64,000 bases of DNA from the NCBI RefSeq assembly GCF_036924715.1, contig NZ_JAZHSB010000001.1:4951001-5015000 (forward strand), read 5' to 3'. The stretch comes from Bradyrhizobium sp. AZCC 1721 (GTDB lineage: Bacteria; Pseudomonadota; Alphaproteobacteria; Rhizobiales; Xanthobacteraceae). The notes under the pieces are model-generated. The model saw only the letters and a program-made list of their open reading frames with translations. It was not told the origin of the DNA and made no database searches. The translations under genes were made by a program, and so were the position numbers. Shown piece by piece: positions 8,318-15,256 of the stretch; the first letter of the stretch is position 1; every line of letters begins with the position of its first letter.

Positions 8318-8340
8318 GCTGACCGCCCCTCGCGGTCAGC
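8318..8340 (-). terminator. hairpin after dksA
   Basis: Perfect 9-bp stem GCTGACCGC / GCGGTCAGC between dksA and the hydratase gene. No T-run follows on the minus strand, so termination efficiency is uncertain. Confidence 0.4.
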
Positions 8341-8353
8341 CGCCAGGCCCTGC

Positions 8354-8719
8354 CTATTCGTCCCGATAAACCTTCTCGCGCTTCTCGTGACGTTCCTGCG
8401 CTTCCACCGACAGCGTTGCAATGGGGCGGGCCTCCAGCCGCTTGAGCGAGATCGGTTCGCCGGTCTCCTCGCAATAGCCGTAGGTGTTGTCCTCGATGCG
8501 TTGCAGCGCCGCGTCGATCTTGGAGATCAATTTGCGCTGGCGGTCGCGGGCGCGCAGTTCGATGGCGCGATCGGTTTCGGAAGAGGCGCGATCAGCGAGA
8601 TCCGGATGATTGACGTTCTCTTCCTGAAGTGTCTGCAGTGTGATCTTCGATTCCCTCAGGATCTCGTCCTTCCACGCCAGCAGCTTGGCGCGAAAATACT
8701 CGCGCTGGCGGTCGTTCAT
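8354..8719 (-). CDS. dksA: RNA polymerase-binding transcription factor DksA
   Basis: 121 residues from the ATG at 8719 (MNDRQREYFRAKLL). Coiled-coil DksA core with DLADRASSETDRAIELR, where the acidic tip residues of the coiled coil are kept, then the C-terminal globular part. The zinc-finger region reads YGYCEETGEPI with only one Cys, so the four-Cys finger is reduced, as in many alphaproteobacterial DksA proteins. Upstream codons (YRPSEKEPF) look like part of the family's conserved N-terminus, so translation may start at a TTG at 8755 or 8764. DksA binds RNA polymerase through the secondary channel and works with ppGpp. Confidence 0.85.
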   Translation of the reverse strand: MNDRQREYFRAKLLAWKDEILRESKITLQTLQEENVNHPDLADRASSETDRAIELRARDRQRKLISKIDAALQRIEDNTYGYCEETGEPISLKRLEARPIATLSVEAQERHEKREKVYRDE

Positions 8720-8860
8720 GAAAGGCTCTTTTTCGGAGGGTCGATAATTCTTCAACTTTTCCAAGGCCAGCCCATCTTCGCGTGCAAGGCGGGGCGGAAA
8801 ATTGTCCGTCCGCGCGGGCCTTATATAGCGGCGGGTTGTGACAGACAATATGAGCCGTCT

Positions 8861-8883
8861 CCTTGGGGGTACCTCCCCCAAGG
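8861..8883. terminator. hairpin between oxidoreductase gene and dksA
   Basis: Perfect 9-bp stem CCTTGGGGG / CCCCCAAGG with a 5-base loop. It lies downstream of the minus-strand oxidoreductase gene and upstream of dksA, so it most likely ends the former transcript. No T-run. Confidence 0.5.
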
Positions 8884-8918
8884 CCTTGCACAGGCAAAGT
8901 TATCGGGACCGCCTGGCG

Positions 8919-9530
8919 CTAGTAGCCGACTGTGAAGCGCTGGCGGATATGGGCGGGACGCTCGATCTCGTCGGCGAGTGCAACTGCGAAATCCTCGAAG
9001 GAAATCGAACTTTTGCCGTCGGCAGCGGTCAAAAGCTGGTCGGTCCCGAGGCGGAACTTGCCAGTTCGCTCGCCGGCGGTGAACAGGGCCGAGGGCGACA
9101 GGAAGGTCCAGTTGAGTTCCTTTTCGGCCCGGAGCAGATCGAGGAAGGCGGCGCCCTTTTCGGCTTCCGCCTTGTATGCCACGGGAAAACCCGGGGTAGT
9201 GACCAGCCGAACGCCCGGAGCCACTTCAAGACTGCCGGCGCCCCCGACCACGAGGTAGCGGCCAACCTTCGAATCCTTGGCAGCGCCGATCAGCTTGGCC
9301 GGGTCGCTGGCGAGAAAGTGGATCGAACTGATCGCGGCATCATGACCGGCAAGCAGCCGGGCCAGTCCCGCCTGGTCCATGGCATCGCCTGCGGTGGGCG
9401 TGACATTGGCCTGGGCGGCGATCTTTTCGGGATGGCGGGCGATGGCGGTCACGGTGTGGCCGCGGCGGGCGAGTTCGGCGGTGATGCGCGAACCGGCATT
9501 GCCGGACGCGCCGATGACGGCGATTTTCAT
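8919..9530 (-). CDS. NAD(P)-binding oxidoreductase of the NmrA/SDR-atypical type
   Basis: 203 residues from the ATG at 9530. The N-terminus MKIAVIGASGNAGS is a Rossmann dinucleotide-binding motif (GxxGxxG). Further matches are VTAIARHPEKI, AISSIHFL, YLVVGGAGSLEVAPG and WTFLSPSALFTAGERTG, all typical of small NAD(P)H-binding proteins near HxlR regulators. Substrate unknown; quinone or aldehyde handling is common in this context. It is transcribed divergently from the HxlR gene, which probably controls it. Confidence 0.8.
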   Translation of the reverse strand: MKIAVIGASGNAGSRITAELARRGHTVTAIARHPEKIAAQANVTPTAGDAMDQAGLARLLAGHDAAISSIHFLASDPAKLIGAAKDSKVGRYLVVGGAGSLEVAPGVRLVTTPGFPVAYKAEAEKGAAFLDLLRAEKELNWTFLSPSALFTAGERTGKFRLGTDQLLTAADGKSSISFEDFAVALADEIERPAHIRQRFTVGY

Positions 9531-9593
9531 GGAGGTCTCCCTTGCGATACGCAAACGTGGTATCCAATGGTGACTAGATAGCGAAATGACTGT

Positions 9594-9612
9594 AAGTGTT
9601 AAGAGAGCACTT
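9594..9612. promoter_or_regulatory. imperfect palindrome in the HxlR/oxidoreductase divergent promoter
   Basis: AAGTG-N9-CACTT lies midway in the 114-base divergent spacer. The position suits an operator for the HxlR-type winged-helix dimer. Function is inferred from location only. Confidence 0.3.
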
Positions 9613-9644
9613 TTGGGTCACCTGATTACGCCGGAGTAACCGCC

Positions 9645-10031
9645 GTGAAAGCCAGCGCCAAAACCCCGAACGCCTATTCGGCTCAATGCCCGACGCGGCA
9701 GATTCTCGATCGCGTCGGTGACAAATGGGCCGTACTCATCTTGCTTCTCATCAGGCATGAGCCGATGCGCTTCAATGCGTTACGCCGCACCATTGAAGGC
9801 ATCTCGCAGAAGATGCTGAGCCAGGTTCTCAAATCGCTCGAACGCGATGGATTAATCAAACGCCGCGCGATCGCGACCGTGCCGGTCACGGTGGAGTATT
9901 CGATCACACCGCTCGGCGCGACGCTCGCCGATGCGGTCGATCCGTTGCGGGACTGGGCCGAGAAGAACCTGAAGGACGTGCTGAACGCACAGCGCCGTTA
10001 TGACGTGGCGCGCAAGGATATGGCGGCGTGA
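9645..10031 (+). CDS. HxlR-family transcriptional regulator
   Basis: 128-residue winged-helix protein with the HxlR signature: the Cys in SAQCPTRQILDRVGDKWAV, then RFNALRRTIEGISQKMLSQVLKSLERDGLI and the wing VPVTVEYSITPLG. The single N-terminal Cys is the thiol sensed in several family members (redox or electrophile response). It starts at the GTG at 9645 after CGCCGGAGTAACC. It is divergent from the oxidoreductase gene, its probable target. The C-terminus ends in a basic tail. Confidence 0.85.
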   Translation: MKASAKTPNAYSAQCPTRQILDRVGDKWAVLILLLIRHEPMRFNALRRTIEGISQKMLSQVLKSLERDGLIKRRAIATVPVTVEYSITPLGATLADAVDPLRDWAEKNLKDVLNAQRRYDVARKDMAA

Positions 10032-10045
10032 ATCAATCCACCGCC

Positions 10046-10213
10046 GTCATGCCCCGCTTCAAGCAGGGCATCCAGTACGCCGCGGCATTTCGGTCGAGCA
10101 CGAACGCCTCTGGAATACTGGGTCGCCCGGTCCCGGCTACGCCAAGGCTTCGCCGAGGCTTTCATGTGTTGGCGCGCCGAAGCTTTAGCGGAGGCGGCAA
10201 GCCGGGCAATGAC
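10046..10213. repeat. Bradyrhizobium-type intergenic repeat, compound
   Basis: The stretch begins GTCATGCCCCGCTTCAAGC, ends in CCGGGCAATGAC, and contains an internal GCCTCTGGAATACTGGG segment. The ends are complementary (GTCAT...ATGAC), giving a long cruciform element. An internal GGCTTCGCC/GGAGGCGGC-rich part resembles a second short repeat inserted into the first. It separates the HxlR gene from fliX and holds no gene. Confidence 0.6.
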
Positions 10214-10221
10214 ATCAGGAG

Positions 10222-10635
10222 CTAGAACCGCCCGGCCTTTGCCAGTTCGACTTCGACGCGCAGCTCGATCTCGGCCAGCACCGCATCGAGGCCGGGATCG
10301 CCGGAGGACGACTTCAGATTGGCAGCGGCATCGCGCAGCCGGTTCACCGTGGAAGCATCGAGATTGCCGGAGAGCAGGCCGATCTTGAGTTCGTCGAGCA
10401 CGTCGAGCGCGCCCCTGCCCCGTGCCACCGAACGCTTGCGGCGCTCCGTCGGATCCTCGACGCCCTGCAGGGCGAGCAGCGCGTCGATGTTGCCGGCGGC
10501 TTTGGGCGCTACAGCCGCGCGCGGCTCCTCGGGCGTGGTCGGCGTCTCCGGCAACGAGAAGCCGGTCGAACTGGTTCGCCGCGTATGACTTGCGGGCGAT
10601 CCAAGCGTGGTGCCGTTCGGTCCGTAGATGCGCAT
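10222..10635 (-). CDS. fliX: flagellar assembly regulator FliX
   Basis: 137 residues from the ATG at 10635. The MRIYGPNG start, a Ser/Pro/Ala-rich linker, then ALLALQGVEDPTERRKRSVARGRGALDVLDELKIGLL are FliX hallmarks, ending with a helical LDAVLAEIELRVEVELAK tail. In Caulobacter FliX links assembly of the early flagellar structure to the sigma-54 activator FlbD. It is divergent from flgI, the same arrangement as in Caulobacter. A CtrA-type box lies 44-62 bases upstream, in the orientation expected for this gene. Confidence 0.85.
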   Translation of the reverse strand: MRIYGPNGTTLGSPASHTRRTSSTGFSLPETPTTPEEPRAAVAPKAAGNIDALLALQGVEDPTERRKRSVARGRGALDVLDELKIGLLSGNLDASTVNRLRDAAANLKSSSGDPGLDAVLAEIELRVEVELAKAGRF

Positions 10636-10678
10636 CGTGGTGATCTCGCCCTGAGAATGGGGCGACCTTCGCCTTCTT

Positions 10679-10697
10679 ATGGTTAATGAGGCGTAAA
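10679..10697 (-). promoter_or_regulatory. CtrA-type box upstream of fliX
   Basis: On the minus strand the sequence reads TTTA-N7-TTAACCAT, one mismatch from TTAA-N7-TTAACC. In Caulobacter fliX is a CtrA-activated class II gene, which fits. Occupancy is not shown. Confidence 0.5.
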
Positions 10698-10814
10698 CGG
10701 CCCGGCAAAATCTGCCGACATGCGGCAGTTTCGCCCATTGTGGTGAAGCCACCGCGACCTCGCGCCTTCAACGAAGACCCAGCAATATCAAGGCATTGCA
10801 TCGGAAACGCAGTG

Positions 10815-10830
10815 TGGCACAGCGCTCGCA
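10815..10830 (+). promoter_or_regulatory. sigma-54 promoter of flgI operon
   Basis: TGGCACAGCGCTCGCA has the -24 GG and -12 GC at the required 12-base offset and one mismatch in TTGC. It lies about 72 bases before the flgI start. Confidence 0.55.
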
Positions 10831-10901
10831 TAGTTAATGCCGGACCGTCGTCATGGGAGTGGCGCCTGCGGTCCGGTGGAAGACCTCGAGGGGAGCAAAG
10901 G

Positions 10902-12026
10902 ATGCCCGGCATCCGTTCGGCAAGAGTGATTTGGGTGGCCTGCGCCGCGCTGTTGGCGCTGGCGCTATCGCCCTCGTCCGCGGGCGCGACGTCGCGGATC
11001 AAGGATCTCGCCAATATCGAAGGCGTGCGACAGAACCAGTTAATCGGCTACGGCCTCGTCGTCGGCCTCAACGGCACCGGCGACACGCTGAACAACATTC
11101 CCTTCACCAAGCAGTCGCTGCAGGCGATGCTGGAGCGCATGGGCGTCAACATCCGCGGCGCCACCATCCGCACCGGCAACGTCGCCGCCGTCATGGTCAC
11201 CGGCAATCTGCCGGCCTTCGGCACCCAGGGCACGCGGATGGACGTCACGGTCTCCGCGCTCGGCGACGCCAAGAATCTGCAGGGCGGCACCCTGCTCGTC
11301 ACCCCCCTGCTCGGCGCCGACGGCAACGTCTATGCGGTAGCCCAGGGCTCGCTGGCGATCTCCGGTTTCCAGGCCGAAGGCGAAGCCGCCAAGATCGTGC
11401 GCGGCGTGCCCACCGTCGGCCGCATCGCCAACGGCGCCATCATCGAGCGCGAGATCGAATTCGCGCTCAATCGCCTGCCGAATGTGCGGCTCGCGCTGCG
11501 TAACGCCGACTTCACCACCGCCAAGCGCATCGCGGCGGCTGTCAACGACTTCCTCGGCGTCAAGACCGCCGAGCCGATCGACCCCTCCACGGTGCAGTTG
11601 GCGATCCCCGCCGAATTCAAGGGTAACGTCGTCGCCTTTCTTACCGAGATCGAGCAATTGCAGGTCGATCCCGATCTCGCCGCCAAGATCGTCATCGACG
11701 AACGTTCCGGCATCATCGTGATGGGGCGGGACGTTCGCGTCGCCACCGTGGCGGTGGCGCAAGGCAATCTTACCGTAACAATTTCCGAAAGCCCGCAGGT
11801 CAGCCAGCCCAATCCGCTGTCGCGCGGCCGAACTGTCGTCACGCCGCGCACCGGCGTCAGCGTCTCCGAGGACGGCAAGAAATTCGCGGTCGTGAAGGAC
11901 GGCGTCTCGCTGCAGCAACTCGTCGACGGCCTAAATGGTCTCGGCATCGGCCCACGCGACCTGATCGGCATCCTGCAGGCGATCAAGGCCGCCGGCGCGA
12001 TCCAGGCCGACATCGAGGTGATGTGA
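10902..12026 (+). CDS. flgI: flagellar P-ring protein FlgI
   Basis: 374 residues from the ATG at 10902 (GGGGAG site upstream). Signal peptide about residues 1-25 (VACAALLALALSPSSAGA), then the FlgI core RIKDLANIEGVRQNQLIGYGLVVGLNGTGD, SLQAMLERMGVN, and the C-terminal LVDGLNGLGIGPRDLIGILQAIKAAGAI. FlgI forms the periplasmic P ring around the flagellar rod. Upstream in-frame codons add about 70 unlikely residues and were excluded. Its stop overlaps the flgJ start (TGATG), so the two are translationally coupled. Confidence 0.95.
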   Translation: MPGIRSARVIWVACAALLALALSPSSAGATSRIKDLANIEGVRQNQLIGYGLVVGLNGTGDTLNNIPFTKQSLQAMLERMGVNIRGATIRTGNVAAVMVTGNLPAFGTQGTRMDVTVSALGDAKNLQGGTLLVTPLLGADGNVYAVAQGSLAISGFQAEGEAAKIVRGVPTVGRIANGAIIEREIEFALNRLPNVRLALRNADFTTAKRIAAAVNDFLGVKTAEPIDPSTVQLAIPAEFKGNVVAFLTEIEQLQVDPDLAAKIVIDERSGIIVMGRDVRVATVAVAQGNLTVTISESPQVSQPNPLSRGRTVVTPRTGVSVSEDGKKFAVVKDGVSLQQLVDGLNGLGIGPRDLIGILQAIKAAGAIQADIEVM

Positions 12027-12364
12027 TGAACGGCATCGCCAATTCCTACGACAAGACCTCGCTGATCAACGGCCGCAAGGACCCGCTGCTTGCCGACGCC
12101 CTGACCAAGATTTCGCCGGAAGCGCAGAAAAAGACGCGCGCCAAGGCCGAGGATTTCGAGGCGATGTTCCTCAACTCGATGTTTTCGCAGATGACCACCG
12201 GCGTCAAAGGCGAAGGACCGTACGGTGACACGACCGGCACCGGCGTCTGGCGCTCGATGCTGACGGACCAGTATTCGAAATCCTTCGCCAAGTCCGGCGG
12301 CATCGGCATCTCCAACGATGTCTTCCGCACCTTGATCCTCCAGCAAGCCAACCGCGTCGGCTGA
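12026..12364 (+). CDS. flgJ: FlgJ-like rod-binding protein
   Basis: 112 residues equal to the N-terminal rod-binding domain of FlgJ: AEDFEAMFLNSMFSQMTTG, then WRSMLTDQYSKSFAKSGGIGISN. The C-terminal peptidoglycan hydrolase domain of enteric FlgJ is absent, as is usual in alphaproteobacteria, where a separate enzyme must open the wall. It probably acts in the periplasm as a rod cap or scaffold. The ATG at 12026 overlaps the flgI stop codon. Confidence 0.85.
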   Translation: MNGIANSYDKTSLINGRKDPLLADALTKISPEAQKKTRAKAEDFEAMFLNSMFSQMTTGVKGEGPYGDTTGTGVWRSMLTDQYSKSFAKSGGIGISNDVFRTLILQQANRVG

Positions 12365-12383
12365 TCCAAAGGAACCCCCCGAC

Positions 12384-12881
12384 ATGAATCAGCATCCTCA
12401 GGCCAGGCCCGCACCGGCCCCCGCGCCAGCAAGAGCGATCTCCACACCAACCGAGGCGCGCAAGCTCGCGGAAGAACTGATGGACGTGATGAGTGGGCTG
12501 CTCGGCATCATCGAGCGCGAAACCGAACTGGTTCGCGCCGGCAACGTGCGCGAGGCGATACGGCTGGAAGAGCAAAAGGGCGAACTGTCACGCCGCTACA
12601 TGGTCGCGGTCGAGAATCTGAAGAACGCGCAAAAATATCTGGCGCAGGTATCGCCGGAATTGCTGACGACGTTGCGCCGCCATCACGACACCTTCCGCGC
12701 GATGCTGCAGATCAATCTCACCGTGCTTGCGACCGCGCACGCGGTGTCGGAGGGCATCGTGCGTGGCGTCAACGCCGAGATCCAGCGCAAGAACATTCCG
12801 AATACCTATACGGCTTCGGGACAACGGGCCGCGCCGGGACCGCGCAACATCACCCCGCTCTCGGTCAGCCGTTCGCTGTAA
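12384..12881 (+). CDS. FlgN-like flagellar export chaperone
   Basis: 165 residues. After a Pro/Ala-rich start, residues 20-130 are helical with LMDVMSGLLGIIERETELVRAG and EAIRLEEQKGELSRRYMVAVE, a pattern of FlgN-type chaperones for the hook-associated proteins FlgK and FlgL. Located 19 bases after flgJ with AAAGGAAC upstream. The assignment rests on pattern and context. The C-terminal 40 residues are disordered-looking. Confidence 0.65.
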   Translation: MNQHPQARPAPAPAPARAISTPTEARKLAEELMDVMSGLLGIIERETELVRAGNVREAIRLEEQKGELSRRYMVAVENLKNAQKYLAQVSPELLTTLRRHHDTFRAMLQINLTVLATAHAVSEGIVRGVNAEIQRKNIPNTYTASGQRAAPGPRNITPLSVSRSL

Positions 12882-13039
12882 GCGATCGCGATCTTCGGTC
12901 TGCTACAATTTTCACTAGATTTGCGCGCCCACATCAAAGCGGGATTCAGCGTATTCCCTAACACCGTGTTGAGAGGTGCCCGGCTATATTGCGATCGATG
13001 AGGGGTTGGATTTGACTCGCAGCAAGCCTGGAGGCTGCC

Positions 13040-13420
13040 ATGAGTACAGATTTCAACATCAAACCGGTGGGGGCACCGGTTGCCGCGCCGATCGTTCAGC
13101 ACGTGAGCGAGGCGGCACAACATGCGGTCGCAACCGAACTGCCGGCGAGCCAGAGCGTCTCGGCAGTCGACTCAAGCGCGCGCGCCAGCATCGATTCCGC
13201 CGCGGTCCGCGTCTCTATTTCAAATCCAGCGGTATCGAACCAGGTCGTGATCGACCGCGATGCGCGCGCCGTGGTCTATCAGGTAGTCGACGTCAAGACG
13301 AGCCAGGTCGTGAAGCAGTTTCCCGAGGAAGCCGTGCTGCGCCGGCGGGCCTATTTCCACACGCTCGACCTGACCAAGGACGCCCCGACGCGGCTTCTCG
13401 CAACCGACCGCAAGGCGTGA
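13040..13420 (+). CDS. FlaG-like protein
   Basis: 126 residues. The C-terminal half (NQVVIDRDARAVVYQVVD, KTSQVVKQFPEEAVLRRRAY) is the FlaG pattern, in which a VxxQxPxE motif follows two beta strands. FlaG affects filament length in other bacteria. The N-terminal half is Ala/Val/Ser-rich and low in complexity. A GGAGG site lies 6 bases before the ATG. It ends the rightward flagellar gene run, with 158 bases between it and the FlgN-like gene, so it may have its own promoter. Confidence 0.65.
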   Translation: MSTDFNIKPVGAPVAAPIVQHVSEAAQHAVATELPASQSVSAVDSSARASIDSAAVRVSISNPAVSNQVVIDRDARAVVYQVVDVKTSQVVKQFPEEAVLRRRAYFHTLDLTKDAPTRLLATDRKA

Positions 13421-13430
13421 GCCGACTTCT

Positions 13431-13796
13431 TCAGCTGGAGCGTGCGGCGTAGGCCTGGTCGAGATAGGTCTGGCCGCTCGCCGCATCGGTGACGACGTTC
13501 TTGATCTCCGCCTTGCCAAGCGCGGTCAGCGTAAACTTGGTGTCACCGATCCGGAACGAAAGGTCCTTGATCAGAACTTCCTGGAATTTATTGGTGCCGC
13601 CGCTCTGGTACTGCACCTTGGCGCGAAAGCCGGTGACGTTCGAGATCGTGAACTTGAACGTCTTGTTGTCAGGATACTTCCCGGTCCAGGTGCCTTCATA
13701 GAGCTTGGGATCGACCGCCACGTACGGAGTCTTGGACGGAACGGTCAGTCCCACCGTCTTGTAGTTGGCCGATATGATGCTCCAGAGGTCAGCCAT
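13431..13796 (-). CDS. hypothetical protein of the flagellar cluster
   Basis: 121 residues from the ATG at 13796 (MADLWSIISANYKTV). No signal peptide or membrane segment; beta-rich (YEGTWTGKYPDNKTFKF, FRAKVQYQSGG, SFRIGDTKFTLTALG). Not recognised as a named family. It lies 17 bases after flaF on the same strand, so it is probably co-transcribed and may have a filament-related role. That is inference from context. Confidence 0.6.
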   Translation of the reverse strand: MADLWSIISANYKTVGLTVPSKTPYVAVDPKLYEGTWTGKYPDNKTFKFTISNVTGFRAKVQYQSGGTNKFQEVLIKDLSFRIGDTKFTLTALGKAEIKNVVTDAASGQTYLDQAYAARSS

Positions 13797-13813
13797 CTTG
13801 GCATACTCGGCCG

Positions 13814-14179
13814 TTAGCTGCGGCCGGAGAGGCCGGCGGCGAGATTGCAATTGATGTCGATCAGCGACTTCAACTTGGCCGGATCCGGGTTCATTTGCAT
13901 GTCGACAGTCTGCTTCATCACGAAGACGCCGATGTTCGCGATGTTCTGCCGCACTTCGATCGGTTGAGGGTTCTCGTTCGCTTCCACGGCGCTCATGAAG
14001 ATCGACCAGAGCCGGCGGTTGAACAGCAACGCGTTGTGCATGGCCTTATCAGGGCCATTCCAGTTGGACTGGACTTCCTGGAGTTGTCGTGCGGCCTTCA
14101 GCAGTGCCTGCGCTTCAATTTCACGGGGGGACGTCGTCGTTTGCGATGTACGCGCGTAGGCTTGGGCTGCATTAGACAT
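13814..14179 (-). CDS. flaF: flagellar biosynthesis regulator FlaF
   Basis: 121 residues with the FlaF pattern: AAQAYARTSQTTTSPREIEAQALLKAARQL, DKAMHNALLFNRRLWSIFM, and the C-terminal NIANIGVFVMKQT. In Caulobacter FlaF is needed for flagellin production and secretion and counteracts FlbT. Upstream is a weak sigma-54-like site; beyond it is a flagellin remnant, suggesting that flaF once formed a unit with a flagellin gene. Confidence 0.9.
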   Translation of the reverse strand: MSNAAQAYARTSQTTTSPREIEAQALLKAARQLQEVQSNWNGPDKAMHNALLFNRRLWSIFMSAVEANENPQPIEVRQNIANIGVFVMKQTVDMQMNPDPAKLKSLIDINCNLAAGLSGRS

Positions 14180-14215
14180 TCACGAACCTCGATGGGAGCG
14201 GTTGACAGCGGGACT

Positions 14216-14230
14216 GCAGAAAAACTGCCC
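14216..14230 (-). promoter_or_regulatory. sigma-54-like site upstream of flaF
   Basis: The minus strand reads GGGCAGTTTTTCTGC, with GG and GC at the 12-base offset and a T-run between. It lies about 36 bases before flaF. It has three mismatches outside the core, so confidence is moderate. Confidence 0.4.
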
Positions 14231-14329
14231 AACTTTCATACAGGTTGCGCCTTTAAATATGGTTAGCAAGTGTTACCGATTGTGTCGGTAGCCCGGCAGA
14301 AATCCACATTTTCGTCAGCATGCCGGCCG

Positions 14330-14635
14330 TCAGGTTCTGATGGAATTAACATCGGAGCCCAAATTCTCACCTTCGGTGCTTTTCTTCATGCCGGGATTTT
14401 TCTTCTCGAGCGGAAAAGTTTCGTGACGGATCTGCACGATCGACAGGATCGCATCCAAGACTGACGCCTGCGTGCGAAGCAGCGTCGAAGCGCCGGCCGG
14501 GTTGGCAACGGCATTGTTAGTCGCCGTGTTGTCGATGAAGTTGGCGAGACCGACACCGGCCGCGTTGAAGCTGACGCCGGTGAAATCAATTCGCCGGGTT
14601 GGAATCTGCTCCGTATTCCTACTGGTCAGAGGCAA
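14330..14635 (-). pseudogene. flagellin C-terminal remnant
   Basis: The reading frame contains a run recognisable as the D1/D0 C-terminal part of an alphaproteobacterial flagellin: DFTGVSFNAAGVGLANF, then STLLRTQASVLDAILSIVQIR. The downstream terminal helix (DFT, LQTGADNLTLAD) is missing and replaced by a Lys-rich unrelated tail, and no N-terminal flagellin region precedes it. It lies between flaF and flbT, where flagellin genes are found in relatives. I read it as a decayed flagellin gene. Confidence 0.6.
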
Positions 14636-14667
14636 GAAAGCCCCGCCAAATGGGCACTATTTGCATG

Positions 14668-14686
14668 TTCACCATTGGTTAACCAT
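14668..14686 (+). promoter_or_regulatory. CtrA-type box upstream of flbT
   Basis: TTCA-N7-TTAACCAT, one mismatch from the CtrA consensus, 69 bases before the flbT ATG. Confidence 0.45.
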
Positions 14687-14754
14687 CATCGGGAAGGATG
14701 CGAATCTGCCGGCGGGCAATCGACAACGCGCGAAAGCGTCAACGGAGAACAGGC

Positions 14755-15184
14755 ATGGCCTTGAAAGTCGAGCTCAAACCGCACGAGCGAATCATCATCG
14801 GCGCATGCGTGATCACCAATACCGATCAGCGCGCCAGGCTGTTGATCGACGGCGACAGGATTCCGATCCTGCGCGAAGAAAGACATCCTCACACCAGAGA
14901 CCGCCGACACGCCGGCCAAGCTGGTCTATCTCGCGGTACAGCTCATGTACCTGTCACCGGATCCGATGGCGCACCATCCAACCTATTTCAGCCTGGTACG
15001 CGACATCCTCACGACAATGCCGAGCGCATGGCCCTTCATCGAGGGTATCAACAACTGCACTCTGAACGGCGATCTTTACCACGCGCTGAAGGAAGCGAAG
15101 AAATTGATCGGCCATGAAGAGCAGATACTGGAAAGTGCCCGGAAAATGCAATCGCTCAATGAGCCGGATCGCAAATCCGCGTAG
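14755..15184 (+). pseudogene. flbT: flagellin post-transcriptional regulator FlbT, frameshifted
   Basis: The ATG at 14755 (ACGGAGAACAGGC upstream) starts the FlbT N-terminus MALKVELKPHERIIIGACVI, which runs correctly to IPILREE. Near 14875-14881 one extra base in GAAGAAAGA shifts the frame. The continuation KDILTPETADTPAKLVYLA, LMYLSPDP and INNCTLNGDLYHALKEAKKLIG is read one frame over, to the stop at 15182-15184. FlbT destabilises or controls flagellin mRNA translation. As written the product would be truncated at about 42 native residues. It may be a true mutation or a sequencing error in the short A-run. Confidence 0.8.
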
Positions 15185-15206
15185 CCATCGCATCGCTCAA
15201 AAGTAC

Positions 15207-15231
15207 AAAGGCCTCCGCGAAGGAGGCCTTT
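15207..15231. terminator. bidirectional terminator between flbT and flgL
   Basis: Perfect 10-bp stem AAAGGCCTCC / GGAGGCCTTT with a 5-base loop. A/T tracts on both sides let it serve flbT (+) and flgL (-). Confidence 0.85.
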
Positions 15232-15256
15232 TGCTTTTGAAGCGAACAAGTTTTCT

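Noticed and set aside
10721-10738. Second sigma-54-like match on the minus strand for fliX
   Set aside because: GG/GC spacing is correct but the TT of the -12 element and AC of the -24 element are both missing; the CtrA-type box is a better candidate.
14650-14666. Possible sigma-54 site GGGCAC...TTTGC upstream of flbT
   Set aside because: The distance between GG and GC is 10-11 bases, not 12.
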